DNA of 64,000 nt from Casuarius casuarius (GCA_003342895.1 PTFA01000364.1:434001-498000); one strand, 5' to 3'. Counted from the first letter of the stretch, positions 25,209 to 39,148 are shown. Notes: a model not told the origin generated them from the letters alone. A program made the numbers and translations.

Positions 25209-26999
25209 TTGAACAAGTGAATTTTAAAGGCCAATAAAACATGCAAAACAGCTTTATAAGAAAAAAGAAGTGGTAGAGAGAGGGGACAAAGTCTTAATGT
25301 TCCCCCTCTCCCTTATTTCCCAGCTCTGGTTCCCTCACTTCCTACCAACATCCGACTTGCTTCCATCATAGTGCCAGGGTCTGCCCTTGTCACACGGCCC
25401 AGCACTGGAAAAGTGATACGGAGGTTATTTCTCACCCCCCATTCACACTGGGGCTACCATCCACACTGCCAAAGTAATCTGATTTTTGTTCCTATTTTGT
25501 TTTAACCTGGATATATGAACATGTATACTTCCCACACTACATATTCAGTTCAGGTTCATTGCCTTAGAAGCCTCAGCAATACCGTATCACTTCTCTTGTT
25601 TTATTAGCATTACCTCAGAGAGTCATTAGAGTAGCTTTTGTAGCTCTGAAAAGATCCACATGCTAAATGTTTCACATGCACAGTTTTTTCTCCCAAGTGC
25701 TTGTCAGGTATTTGGTTAAAAAAAAAATGCAAACACAAATCACGTTTTAAACCTCAGAAATGTCCCCTCCATTGTTTGCTGCCTTGATGTTATAACAGTT
25801 CACTCAGGGGTACCAGTCCTTAGAAAAATGCCATGGCAGAGGCTGGAGCACAGTTACACACACGAACTGTCTGGTCCATCAGAATGGATCAGAAGCTGAG
25901 CAAGGCCATTGCTTTTAGGCCTCTTCATTATGAGGCTTGGTTCAACAACCCAAGCTAATTATCACTCCAGACTGTGTCACCCTGAGCACAACCTAATTCT
26001 TCAAGCATTCTGAGGAAGAAGGTAGCAGGTATCTGTATTTCTAGTTCAGAGGGATGAATAACCTAAGTGAAGAAAATATTAAAAAAAGAAACCAAGCTCT
26101 TTAAAGGCCTTCTTCAAAGTACAATAGCCCCCCAAAAAAGTTTGGTTTTTTCCTCCCTCCCTTATTTGCACACCATGCTTACTATATGAGCTTTAGACTA
26201 TGCAAAGAAAGAGTAAGGAAGGAAATTTTACAGGAGGCCATCTTTAAATACATTACTGGTAATTATTTTGTGTTTTCACATTTATTTTCAATTGAAATGA
26301 TTTTTCTCATGCATGCTTATAGATTAAGGAAAACAGGTACTCCTGCAGAGCAGTGTAAATAAACCACTCCAGCAGCCATGTTTGTTCTTTGTTCTGAAGA
26401 GATCAGAATTACAGTAACACATGCACATTTTTCATCACTACTCCTTTTTCCTTTAATTACATTTTCGGATTACGTTCTCCTGTCCTCTATACGTTTTTAC
26501 GCCACATGAAGAGACACAACATCCCTTTGTGTTGCTTTACATCTTGGACAGTTGCACACTCCTGATCAAACAACGAGTTGGTGGGAAACAGAGCTGATCT
26601 TAACTCACTGAGGAACGAGTTCAGCGAGACATGAAGATGCTCAGTTTGATTTTTTTCCAGTCTAGAGATCACGAAATAAGGCTCCAAATGAGCCACTGGC
26701 TCACACAATACAGTTTTGTTCAGTGCTTGCTTGTTTTGGGGGGAGAACTTTTTTTTTTCCCTCAGTGCAAAGCAAGCATTTTATTTATAGAACAAAAGCC
26801 TGATTAAAAGCTGTTAAGCAATTAGTGGTGACGTATAATATGAAGCAAAAGCAGAAAGAAATTGAAGTTACTAACTTCTGCTCCTTTGTCTCAGGTTTTC
26901 CACACACCAGCTACATGAAGTTGTGATAGAAACATACCATCTCTAGTAATTGGCTGCATGAGAGCCAATTTCATTTTGTCAAGTTCAGTACATTTTACT
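25209..26999. other. No gene recognised
   Basis: No repeat or exon signature found. The minus-strand 73-codon frame at 26487-26708 is of chance length. Confidence 0.5.
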
Positions 27000-27155
27000 A
27001 GCAGTATCCCATCTAGCAGATAGGAATACTGAGGCAGAGTGTGGCAAAACTACCGCACCATCATCACAAAATGGGTCAAAGAACCAGGAACAGAATTCCC
27101 AGTTCCCCTGGCTCCCCCTGATCATATCCCTTTTCACTGGGTCATACCTGCCATA
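27000..27155 (-). mobile_element. MIR/CORE-SINE-like remnant
   Basis: The best of the three SINE fossils. On the plus strand 'tatcccatctagcagatagg' (27005-27024) and 'actgaggcagag' (27028-27039) match the antisense CORE block. 'gaaccaggaacagaattccc' (27081-27100) and 'cccctggctcccc' match the antisense region just before the tRNA-derived head. 'cactgggtcatacctgcc' near 27135-27152 sits where the head's B box would be. Block order and spacing fit a reverse-complemented MIR-like SINE. It is highly diverged, as expected for an insertion older than the bird lineage. Confidence 0.6.
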
Positions 27156-30100
27156 TAGAGTCAACACACTCCTCATCAGCTCAAACTCTCTGAAGACTGT
27201 GGACTGCTCTCCATCTTCCTCCACTATCAGGTCCTGGAGTTTTCTGATGCCATAGGTGCTTTCTAAACACCCAAGTTAGCGTCAGAGTTGACCACCCTTT
27301 GGAAGGCAATCAAAAGCATGCTCTTGCATATGAATGCAAGGCCTTTTCTACAGTGGGATAGGAATGCACAGCTGTTACTACATGTCATTTCAGAGAGGCA
27401 TCAGAAATTTGACATTCATGACCACCACAAGCACTCTCTAAAACTCTGCCCTACTAAGGTTCTTGCTGGCAATCTGCCAGGCCTGTGGTGGGTAGGACCA
27501 CTGCACATAAAACCTACCAGATTGCATACTGCCTTTTGTCATTTCTGGGAATTGGATTAAACAAGAGGACTACTGCAACACTTCACCTTGGTCCCACTGA
27601 CCTCCTACTTCATATGGAGATAGAGCATTACTCTGTAGTCTTATGGAGATGTAGTCAACAAATACACATCCCAGCATGCATCAGTGATTCTGGTGACTTT
27701 GAATTATGGAATATTTGACAATACTCCACAGCAGAAAAATAAATGCAGTTCAGCATGTTCAGTAAAACAAAAAACTTCTAAACAAGAATTCCTTACTGCA
27801 GCATCTTTCAAATCAAGGAGCTTCTGTTTAGCACTTATGCATTGTCAAAGTTCTTGGTAGAAGCAGTAACAGTCTGGGCCTTGTGTATATTTTATCCTAA
27901 AAACATAAGATTGTAAAAAGCCAGGAAGCCAAGTAGTTGTTGGTGAAAAAAGCTTTTATCATCTAGAAGATATGCCTTCAAATTAAGTCTTCAAATGTGG
28001 TGCAATATCATTTTCAAATGTAGTCTAACAGTTCAAGCAAGAAATTATGGCATATTGCCTGCAGACTTACAGGTTCTCCTCTCAGCTACAACCTAGACTT
28101 TATAGGTGGCTATACCAGGTCACTTCACGCTACCAATGCTCTGGGATCCCACATCCAGAAGGGGCATAGTAAAACACACCCATCTTTATACCCCATGTTG
28201 GGACCTTCAAACCTACACACCAGCAAATCTTTTGTCCTTCAGCTGCCTGGGACCTAACACTCAGCTAGCCTACAGGGAAGATTGAGGGAAAAGAGCAAAG
28301 AGAGGGAATGGAAACATGGGGAGGGGAGGAAATGTTAAGTGATTTTTTCTCCTCTCAGCTGTTTGACTATCACATTTTCATTGCCTTCATCAATAACATT
28401 TCGGCATTTTTCTATTCCACCTGTAGTGAACAAGAAGCTGAAGCAGCATCTTTTTTGCAGACAAACAGTTAAAAGTTGTGAGACAATGAAAGCAGAGATG
28501 TATATGTTCAGTATATGGTGGAGAACCAGCTGCACAGTGATTTTGCACAGTGACTTTGCACAGAAATTGGAGTTCTCTGGGCAGGCAGCAGTATTTACAT
28601 AAGCAAGAGAACAAAGTACAGTTTAAATCAGGAGCACAGCAGCATCCCAGTGCATTGACTGCTGGAGACCATTTATTTTCAGTACAGACTTTCTCTACTT
28701 TTATACATTCTAAAGCTACTCCTTAAGTTATCACATCTCCGCTGAGCCCAGGTTTGGTCCTGGTATCAGTTTGATACAAGTCATTTAGCAAGTGTATCTT
28801 GGACCACTTGGTGTCAACATTTTAATCTCTTTATGAGGACAGTCTCACACTGAGTGTGTGAGGTTCTCATGCAGCTCCATGTATTTTAAAACAAGATCAA
28901 GATGCCCTGTGGACTGTAGTTAACACACACCAAGCAGCTACGACTGCAGAGAGCCACACCACATCCCATAGTCTGAACAGCTACAATCACTGTTACCTCA
29001 GGGATCTCCACTCCAGAGCATTGGGCAGAGCAGACCCACCCTACCACATACCAACTATCTGCAAGCAAGCCACAGCCATTGCCGACAAGACCTTTTTGCA
29101 ATGCTTATAGTCACAGCAAATGAAGAAGCTAAAACCAAGACTAGAGCTCTGAAGAGCCCTGTTGACCAAATGGACAGAGTGAACATTGCCCACAAAATGC
29201 TATTTTAGCAAGTACTGCTGCCCATAGGCCAATGAAAGCTTGGTGTCATCTGTCTACTCTTGAGTTTTGCCAGTACAGTCATGCTCTCTTCCTCAAGCCC
29301 ATCCTTAAATTGACAGATACACCTGGAAGTTTATACTTAAGTGCCATTACATTAGAAAAAAACCTATTTGCATATCTTTCCAGTTAAAGAACTGATTTAA
29401 ACTGCAGCTCGAAAAGGAAGCTCACTTCTGTACTTCTACAAGCAAAAAGCTTTACAAAATAATAAATGAGCTAGAACACTAAGCTCCCATATGGCTACTA
29501 TCACATATCCTGAGTGCATTTACAGCATTAAACTTTATGTCTTTCAACTCTTCAGCTTCCTGATTTGGTTTCCGGGCTCCTGAATAGTTACTGTTCCTGA
29601 ATCTTAAAGCTCCTGCTTCTTCCACACCAGTTCTTCAAGCATAATTCACTTGGCTGGCACAGTCAAAGTCATTTACAGACATCCCACCAAACTATGTATT
29701 TTCCAGTCTGCACAAATCCCCTGTTTTATACTAGAACAAAATAAAACCTCAGGTTCTACTACCACAGAAAAGTTACTTTCCTTCCAATCTCATATCTGAG
29801 AAATTCTGGTTTTCAATTTTCTCTCAGGCTGCTCTTTACAGTCTAATAATTAGAATCCCCCAGCTTCCTTTATCAGCCACATATCAGCCACCACTGTATC
29901 TGTTTTAGAGTTACTTTATTTACCCTGTCCTGCCATGCCTTTAGTCAAAATAATGCTGCCAAATATATCTTCACCAAAGAAATAGACCACTGTGACTAAG
30001 CATGTAGAAGTGCACACTGCATTTAGTATGAAGCCAAACTGTTCAGTTCAGTGCTTTTAGGAGAATGCCGGACAGGAAGTACAGCCTGGGTCACCACATT

Positions 30101-33100
30101 CAGGTCTCTACTTTCATGGTTTACCCCCTTATATACACTCCCTCGTGGACTTAACACTTAACACTTTTAAAACTTACTGCATTTCTTACTTTTGCTACTG
30201 CTAGGAGAATTGGATTCCATCCCTTGTATAGATGGAGGCTCCCCTGTCCCTAAACTTTATAATGAATCTTACAGAATCTGGGAATTTTCTTGAAGTGCTA
30301 GCTGATAGGATCAAGCTGTTACTTACAAGTCTAAGCTTTCACCAAAATGTTTATTTCTAGCCCTAAACAATGAAGAGAAATGCTTGAAAATGTGAGCCTC
30401 CAGCATTCAGGGCAAACGTACTTTACCCTGGGGGATTTTTTTTTTTTTTTAATTTCATTATTTTCAGGAGTCTGACTCATTTTCAAAAGATGAAGAATAG
30501 TAAGTGTGCAATTGAACTGTGAAGACAATCCAAATAAAGTACTGTGAGTGGCATATAACATCTGTAATATCATGACCTCTGCCATCCACAGAAGATGCTG
30601 CTAACACTCAGCTACCTCCTTTCCCCACTCCAGATGTGACAGTGATTGGAAAGAACTTTATTTAATGATTTGCAAATTGTTATTAAGAAAGTGTCTGACT
30701 ACACTGCTGGTGCCCAGTCAGTGCAGAATCACACTAAATAAAACCACTGGCAAAGCCAACATTGCGCAGGCTATCTGCCAATTAGCAGATCCAGTAGGCA
30801 GAAAATAAACCCTTCCAGCAAAAACAAGGCCTTTTCATGTCACCGCTTAACAGAATTAAGACATTTCCCAGAAGATTCTTTCCCCAGAGATGTATAGGTG
30901 CTACAAAGCATCCATCAGCTGCAGCTCATTGGTCCATCTTCAAACCCACTTGATTCTTCATGGGATAACTTCAGTTACTATTTGTTTTGTATTATTAAAG
31001 GTAATTGCCATTAATAGTGTATAGTCAGTTCAGAGAAGTAAGGCAGTAACTAGCACATTACCATATTCTGCAAAAAATTCTTCGTGAATTATTGCAGCAA
31101 ATTAGAGTCTGACAGGTGCCTAGGGAATGGAAAGAAGAGGCAATTACCAAATTCAAAACCTGATAAATAGAGTTTGTAAAAGACAGTCTGATACCTTTAA
31201 AAAGAAAAAAAAAAGCTAACTTAAGAGAAACTTTCTTTTGCTTTGCATTCCTTTATGGTCCTGTTCTCTTTCCCTAGAGCTACACAGAATCTTGAATGAA
31301 AAAGGAAAGGTGACACCCGCCATTTAAAGCAAAACCAACAGTCATCCTGATTTCTGACCTTGCCACGTCAATCTTGTTTTTAGCAGATCCATGCATCTTT
31401 CCATGCAGTACTGCAGGCAGCTGTAATGAAGTTGCCCTTTCGGATTATCTATTCAGGAAAGCTTTGCTTCTCTAATACCTATCAGAAAGGTATTCTCTAG
31501 GGGATGTGCAAGATAAAAAGTCTCAAGAGCAACCTGAAACAGGAATTCATCATATAAGCTGCATGATAACTACATTATGAATTAGCAATGAGATTAAATT
31601 GGTAAATGGTCTTTACAATAGAGAAAGCATTAACAAGACAAACCTTCCTCTCAAGCTAAGTACATACTAGGAGATTTGGTATAATATATGCAAGTTTGGG
31701 GCAAACATTCCCATTACGGGAAAATTTCTATACAATTCAGTAGGAACAAAACTCAAATGTGATGAGTTTCTACAGAAGTGTACTAAAGAAACCGATTACC
31801 TAAGTGTACTACAGAAAGTAAACACTACATACTTTCTAGAAGGACTGACTGCGCAAAATACCTGATCAAAGACTGCTAGTGACTTTTTAGCAATTTGAGC
31901 AGTTTCAAGCTATTGGGCAGGTAGATCGAGTAAAACTATGAATTAATTTTATAACAGGCTAACTTTAAGTTACTTGCCCTGAGGTCTCTTCTTCCCACAG
32001 ACTGGTTGTGGTGCTTGTATTTGCTCTCCAAAGCAACTAAGCTTGTATTCTGTGACTTGGAGCTGCTTAGCACTTCTCTCTCTTTGTTAAACCTGAGCAG
32101 GAAAAGCCTGCATGCTTTCAGAAACTTCCCACCTTCCTTAGACAAGCTGCTACTGCCCTTCTGACACACAACAATATACTTTGCATCACAATACAGTATG
32201 CAAGAAAAGGGAAGGCCATTTCCTCGGAAATTCTGCATTTAGCTTTGGAATAAATTCTAAGGGAAAGTGTAGTTTTAGCACTTTTGCTATGCTAATTGTG
32301 AGCTGACACAACCTCCAGCTCAGAGCTGCTCCCTGCTGAAACTATGCCAATTAGAAAGGGTCCTGATAGATCAACAGATAGGAAACACAAGAGAAATAGG
32401 TCAGCCAGCCCAGTGGAGGAAATGTTAAGGTGCTAACCAAATTTAAGTAGCAAGTGTGGGCATTCTCTTATCCTTTAGGAAGCCTACAAAGCACAATGGC
32501 TGCAGGTTTAACATTTCATGTGCAGATGCCTATATTACCATTAGTACTGAAAAGCACACATTAGTAGCAGTCACTTTAAAACACCTGAACACATCCAGTT
32601 TGAATCTGTAACAGACACACAGTTAACAGAATTTTCCCTGTTCTTCCCAGCTTTCCCTCTCATACAATACACAAAACAGAATGTCAAGCCCTCTACAAGT
32701 CTGTTCTCTTACAACGTAACTCTGAAGTTTAACTACTATTGTTCTCAAGCTCTTAGTGTTTGCCTATCTGGATAAGAGATTACTAAATAAACTAGGTATT
32801 TGATTTGAAGCACAAGAGCAATTCTGTACTCTCCCCTTCTAATGTTCCCACGGAGGGTTTAAAGCCATATAAATCATGGTACCACAGTTCAGTATACTTA
32901 GGCAACTAATGGCAAAAGACAGATGCCCAGCAAGCAGGGGAGAGAGGAAAGAACAGGAACAACACAAGGCATGCTATGTGTTCAGTTTGTGTACACCTCA
33001 GAGATCACTGGAAAGTAGAAAAAAAGTGTTTACACAGAAACAGCTGTTTCTCTATGTTCTCTTTACTCTTGATAACCAGGTACCCCATATTAAAAAAATC

Positions 33101-35129
33101 CCACTGAAAAGTTACATAAGGAATTCCTTCCCCATCAAAAGCCCAAATCACTGTGCTGTCAAGAACACGCCTTTTTGTTAAGATGGAAGTTTTGCTTTCA
33201 ATAAACCTATTTATCTAAGTAACTATTTATCTATTTATCTAAGTAACTGTTTGGGAATTGAGGAATTCCTATATTGTCAACGATTGTACTGAAAATCTCA
33301 CAATTTCTCCTAAAGGCCCAACTCACACAGTTCTCCAATGATACAAGTCCAGATATGCTTTTTCAAGCATGTTTCCACTTCTCCTGATTTCAGAAATCAT
33401 TGTTTGAAAGTATTCTCTGTGCACTGAAACACCAAAAGAAAATATCCCCATTGATCCCACCAAGAAACAAAAAGAATTCTTTAATTTTACCTGTTCTATC
33501 ACATCAGGGAGGACTGATTCATACTTTGAAAAATAAGTAGCACTGAAAGTATTAAAAAGCCTTTCCATCTTCAAAGCAAAGCCATGTTTCACGTGAGAAA
33601 ATCTAAAAGTAATATAAAGTGTCTAAACTATTGCCAGACAAAACAGGTTTCTTGACCATGACTTCCAACCTGCATCTCAAATACATGCAGGCTCATACTG
33701 AGGCTGGGGGACAAACTGACGGGACTATGCGTCATAGTCATTAGAATTAGCATGCTAGAAGGTGCACTGGATTTCTGAATGAGCAGAAATTTTCAGTTTC
33801 AGAACTATAGCTGAAGCCACAGCTGCCCTTTTGTGTTCTGTGAGCTGGTACTATCTTTATAGGACCTATTTCAAAAATCTTGGGGTAAGATTTTTCCATC
33901 AGTGCCATCTCTTATCTGGACCTTCCTGCAAGTTTGCTACACAGTTGCAACCTGTAGAAATTATATGCCAGCACATACTGTTACTTGTCTTGTGCCAGCA
34001 AAAAGTTAGTTCAGTACAGAGGAAGGACTGTAAGCAAGTCAAATAAAAGATAAGAACAGCTGAGAGTGAGATCATCCCCAACAACATGCGATTTAGGTGA
34101 AGCCTTCGGGTTCCTGACAAATTGCCCATGAGAATGTTGCTTGGGCCAACTTGAATACTTGTGATGTAAGGAAGTTTACAGAAGGACACCAATTATGGAG
34201 TGCTGCAGAGCCAAATTAATATGACTAAACAATTTAAATGAGAGAAGAAAGAGTCAGCACTGGACTTACAATTTTACAAACCCTCTTAAGTTTTTCTGGC
34301 TAAGGCTGAGTCAGCCATGACCCCAAGAATAGTTTGAACTTTCAAGTATCTACTGAACCTTGAATCAATCATTCATTCAGCCTACTTTTAGGAACAATAA
34401 ATAAAGCAGAAACTTTTTTAGAAGTGTGGAAATGCAGAAGAGCTCTGATTTTTTTTTTTTTTTAATAGCCTCCGATATTACACAGATCATACAGATTTGT
34501 GGAAATTCCCAACAACCTTGTGTTCCATATCTTTATTCTAAAAGCAGCTTTATAGAAAAGGGGAAAAAAATGAAAACTCCCACAAAACAGCACCTGTTGT
34601 ATAAATTAACTGACATTTTCTTTTTCCTTCTCCCCCCTCCTTCTTTAATGGCTACTTTGCCGAGAGGCTCATAATTTGTATGCAGAGACAGAAAGGAAAA
34701 AAAACAAGTATATGAAACTTGTAAGAAATTTTGCGTAGATCTGAGCACTGCTCAGTTTCTGTAGTTGTTACTGGAACACTGTAAGGGTGTTAATCTGGTT
34801 AAAAAAAAAAGTTGTTTCTTCCAACATTTCTGAAATGCTAAGTCCCAGACCAGTTACAATTTATATAGCATAAAAGTGTACTATGCCCTTATTAGATCCC
34901 TTTCACACCATTAGCTAGAACTCCTTATAAGCTCCAGATTCATTTTCAGACCAACCAGTTCTGCAAGAGAGCTATTAGAACCAAGTTATATTGGGTGCTT
35001 AAGGAAAACCAAACTAGGAATTTGCCAGGAACAAATGGCAGTTAGAGGCTATAGCCAACAGAATTATTTTGCTCCTGCATCTCATTGTAGCAATGCTCAT
35101 TGATCCCCCAGTCACATACTGCCACAACG
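27156..35129. other. Eight kilobases with no gene recognised
   Basis: Neither strand shows a repeat signature or a plausible exon. Minor simple sequences are a T-rich tract near 30428-30450, an A-rich tract near 31201, a 24 bp-spaced duplication at 33207-33246 and a T tract near 34449. Confidence 0.5.
33207..33246 (+). repeat. 24 bp tandem duplication
   Basis: CTATTTATCTAAGTAA occurs at 33207 and again at 33231, separated by another CTATTTAT. This is a short TATC-type repeat grown by duplication. Confidence 0.85.
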
Positions 35130-35410
35130 GTGCATGAACTTGTCACCTCCAGATTAGCCTCTTCTGGCCTACATGGTGTGATACCATCCAGGCTCTGAAG
35201 CTGGCAAGGAATGAGAAGGATTTATTAGGTGGCTTGGTACCACTGGAGCACATCAGCCTCATGCTCCAAAGATCTGCCCTGGTAAGCTTTAAAATTCATG
35301 GTTCTGATTTTAACCACTAGAGACCCAAATTGCTTGAGAGACAATCGAGAGACTAAGCCCCTGCTGACAACGCCTGATTTAACAACTGTGGCCTTGGAGA
35401 ACAAATGAAA
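35130..35410 (+). mobile_element. Ancient L3-like (CR1 clade) LINE RT remnant
   Basis: The plus strand follows the C-terminal reverse-transcriptase end of an L3-type LINE. 'gaacttgtcacctccagatta' (from 35136; the LVTSRL motif) is followed by 'caggctctgaagctggcaagga' (about 35189, the LQ..QN position). Next comes 'gagcacatcagcctcatgct' (35247-35266, the block before the LHWLPV motif), then 'aaaattcatggttctgattttaa' (35289-35311), which corresponds to the FKILVLTF motif. A 'cttgagagacaatcgagagac' block ends the match. The order and spacing are right but every codon run is interrupted, so no protein is encoded. L3 is known as an old family in amniotes and stopped moving long ago. It is distinct from the younger CR1 copies in this window. 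Identification is by motif order and not by alignment. Confidence 0.55.
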
Positions 35411-36072
35411 AGAAACTGCCAAAGGGGGTTCTCAAAGATGGGTTATTGATTTGATTTGTTCATGCCTACAGAGAGTTCACCACAGTCTAAATTCATTTTG
35501 ATACATGAGGCCACTCTTTCTCACCTCTCCCAACCCTTTCCCAAGCTCTAACAAAAGGATGGGTTGGAGATTATGGGTGACTGACTTATAAGTAGTCCTT
35601 TTATCAGCATTTAACTTGTCAGCAAAAGACCTATATCATAAAAAAAATGCACTTACAGACTTCAGTTGCATTTCAATAAATGTAACCTTGATGTTAAAAA
35701 AGCCTAGATCTTGTAGATTTAGCAAAAACCTTTCCGATACAGATATTCTAACCATCTCACCTGACCTCCTAAGCAACACAGAGCACAGAATTTCACCTAG
35801 TAATTCCTCTCTGATGACCACCACTTCTGATTCAGTTGGAGTGTATATTTTGGAAAGACCTCCAAATTTTGCTGTAGCTACTTTCAGTTAAGGCTGGTCT
35901 AATCCATTTTGAACCAAAACAATCATCACAAATCCATGAAATTACTAAAGAAAATATTAGCAAATAAATCACACTACTCATCTCCATAATCACACCTATC
36001 TATGCATCTCTTGGCTTATACATAAGAACATGACATCCCCTTTCAATTTAAATAGAGTTTACTCATTCGGTT

Positions 36073-36090
36073 AAAAAAAAAAAAAAAAAA
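36073..36090 (+). repeat. A18 homopolymer
   Basis: Eighteen consecutive A residues preceded by GGTT. Confidence 0.9.
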
Positions 36091-36720
36091 TAGACAGGTG
36101 CTACCTCCAAGCGTTTATTTTAAAAACATGTAATTTAAGCATATTATCAAAATACAACCACCTACCTCAGAAATATCTTCGAAAGCTTCCACACTCAAAG
36201 CTTACAATAGTCTTTTCTGAAATCACTGAAAACAATCTTCTCTTTAAAAAAACCCACTAAACTATTTTCTTCTCATTCAAAACATTTCCCACTATTTCTC
36301 TTTGTCTGCATCATCTGCAGTTAAAAAAAATCCCAGATATTTCTTCAAGTCAAATGTATTTCCTACAAGTATGAAGACATTCAGGTCAGATTTTAAGCAA
36401 GTAAATACATATATATTGTAAGGTGCAGTTTTGTATAGAAGGGAGCAGCCATAGGATTACTTTAGGAAGGGACATACTGCAGAAGTGTCGATCCGTGGCA
36501 TTTTGTGTCACTGAGGAGCAGGTAATATCTAAGTGGTTTACATAGCAGCATTGCCTTCGCTGATTTCCTACACTGTTAGGAATAGGAAATGCACTAAGCA
36601 ACCATAACTGAGTTTGTCTGTGAAAAGTTCCTGCACTGTATGACTCAAGCCCCCCCACCAAAAAGAAAAGAAAAAAAAAAAGAAAAGACTTCCTGCAAAC
36701 ACACTTATATTTGTCAGGAT

Positions 36721-36743
36721 TTTTTTGTTTTGTTTTGTTTTTT
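36721..36743 (+). repeat. (TTTTG)n tract
   Basis: Three TTTTG-like units within a T-rich run. Confidence 0.85.
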
Positions 36744-37374
36744 ACTACTGATTACAATCACTGTATATGCCCCAGCATACAAACTATGATGACAGGCTTA
36801 GTCACGGAAAACAGTAACTAATCACAACTCAAAACTGACCAAAAGTAAAATGCTTGCAGATTTTGTCTCCTTTTTAGAGAATGACATTACCATGCAACAA
36901 ATAAACCTATTGTGTATTGCTCCCTCCTCCCCTAAATAGCCTCTATAAAACTGAAATATAATATTATGTCACTTGGCAATGTATCAGGATTTATTGTCTG
37001 TGTGAAGACAGCTAAAGGCCATACCAGATGCCTCTTTATCAGAAAACTAAAAGAAACTGAGCAAGACAGAGGAGGTGTTTCCTTGTTTTTTCTCAGGAGT
37101 TTGACACCCTTAGGGAAGAAGAGACCATTACGTTAGTTCCTCAGAACTAACTAACTTAAAGTGGAATTTAAGCTATTCTGATCACCAGCCAAATGAATGC
37201 AGCGGTGCTGTTACCAATACCAGTCCAACCCACATTATGCAGAAAGAGACACAGGGTAAGCAAACAGTAGCTAGTGCTGTTGCAAAGCTCTTCCACTGGG
37301 AGACTGTTTCTCAACTCCTGATCTTCCAGAGGGCAGGATTACAGAGGAAAGTCTGCATATTTCACTCCTATTAC

Positions 37375-37376
<2 letters not shown>

Positions 37377-37422
<46 letters not shown>
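37377..37422 (+). repeat. (AC)23 microsatellite
   Basis: Twenty-three uninterrupted AC dinucleotides. The plus-strand (HT)n and minus-strand (VC)n frames crossing it are artefacts of the repeat. Confidence 0.97.
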
Positions 37423-37426
<4 letters not shown>

Positions 37427-39109
37427 GCATGGTTGTTTGCTCAACCATCCCACCCAGGTGGATGGAAGTGTAGTAGGGAGAGATGCCCAGTGTTTCCTTA
37501 CAGTGAAAGAAGAGATTCCAGGTAGAAGAGAACAAGGCTCATAGACTCCTACCATAGGGCTTTTTTACCACCCTGATCTGTTTGACTCCTTCTGACTTCC
37601 CCAGTCCAGTCTGCTTTCTGTCCCATGAGACAGGTGTGCTGCAAGCAGAGCTCAAACAAGATCAAAGTAAAAGCCCATGCTGTATGAGAGGTAAATAGTA
37701 ATGACACGGTAGCACAATTTTCTATGTCAAAAACTTCAAAAGTTTGTATTTTCTTGAAGGACTGCTTCCTTTAAACTCACACACATCACCATTAGAGGAA
37801 GCTGTGTTGGAATATCAAAATATAAGAAGGTCTATACGAACTTTTCTCCTGAGAGTATGACATAACTGCTGCCAGGTTGCAGCACCAGGTGAAAACATAA
37901 CCAGGTGAAAAATGAAGCAAGCTATTAAGATATATGTTTTCCTACTGGTCATATGCTAAATGGGAAAGCAGAGAAAGGGCAAAATAATAGATGCCTACTA
38001 GGACCTTTAAATACAAATTTTTTTTTTTTTTTAATATTAAAATGTAAAGTGTGCCTCCTAGAAAATGATTTCTTTTACAAAAGCCACACTAGAAGAGGGA
38101 TGGCCAATAAAGCAGTAAAATTCAAATACAATTTTCCCTACAATGTCATCATAACAGCATCGTTGTTCCTCCAGGTCTGTTCCTTACATACAGCCATTTT
38201 CATCCTTAAATGATCAAAACAGCCAACAGTCTAAGAGGAGAGCCAATAATCTCTTTGTCCTGTGGAGGCAATGCAGTTCAGAGAAAAGTTTACCCTTGAC
38301 TGTAAGTCAAAATAATTTACTAAACTTCAATTGGTTTCATATCTGCATATCTACAAACAATGAGATTGCACAGTGACAATTCAGGCATAATCATGACCCA
38401 GCAATAAAGCAGCACTGGAAGAAAATCTGGCCCTCAGCAACTACTATTGTATTAGTTATAAATAAAGCCTGCTTTCATTCCTCAATTTGCAAGGCTGGCA
38501 GTTAGGAGGAGAAAAAAAAGCTACCTTTTGCTCATTTTAATTGGTTCCTTCTTGTAATGCAGACCAAGAAGGAAAGTGCTCTACTACTGTATTTTTTTTT
38601 TAGAATTACTCCTAATAGAAATCTAGCTCTGACTAAAGTACAGACTATGGCACTGTTCAAACTCCAAGCAGCCCTGCACTTGGTGGAACCCCATGAAAGA
38701 ATTAAGCAAGCATCAACCATTTTCATACTCTATCAATTAGGCTGCTGTGGGAGTAAACTGGTTAATGCCTGTGCAAGTAAAGTAGTTGATGTCTCATAGG
38801 CCTTTGCAGGCCTATCTAGCATAAAAAAGAAAAAAAAAGAAAAAAGAAAAAATCTGCAGTGACCTTGCTGAAGTCTGTCTTCCCAGGTATTGAAGGAATG
38901 CACTGTCTGTTCTGTTGGGGCCTCCTCTCCTGAAGTGATTCACACCCTTTTTCTGTTTAGCCACACACCTGGACTCCTGTGAAGGACAAGTCATATAATC
39001 CAAAGGTTTATCAACTCTGTAACAGCCTCATTAGAGGGAATTCATATCCGCAGAAGCTGCCACTCTGCTGCTGAGTTCTCCCCTAGAGCTACAGGGATAA
39101 ATTGCTTCT
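37423..39109. other. No gene recognised
   Basis: A T-rich tract near 38020-38033 and an A-rich tract at about 38823-38851 are the only simple repeats. The right part, from about 38.7 kb, may belong to the degraded 5' LTR of the provirus described next; no LTR boundary could be fixed. Confidence 0.45.
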
Positions 39110-39114
39110 GCTCA

Positions 39115-39148
39115 GACCTGAACCTATGTTGCATTCCAGTTACTCCAC
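39115..39148 (+). repeat. Short direct repeat, left copy (possible LTR piece)
   Basis: The first 22 bases, GACCTGAACCTATGTTGCATTC, recur exactly at 44088-44109 in the same orientation, followed in both by a similar GTTAYTC. The copies lie outside the gag-like and integrase remnants, as paired LTR pieces would, but similarity does not extend clearly further. Confidence 0.6.

Larger units (their letters stand above)
35411..37376. other. No gene recognised; several A/T simple repeats
   Basis: Holds an A18 tract at 36073-36090, an A-rich purine tract at about 36660-36687 and a (TTTTG)n tract at 36721-36743. No exon or mobile-element body was recognised. Confidence 0.5.
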
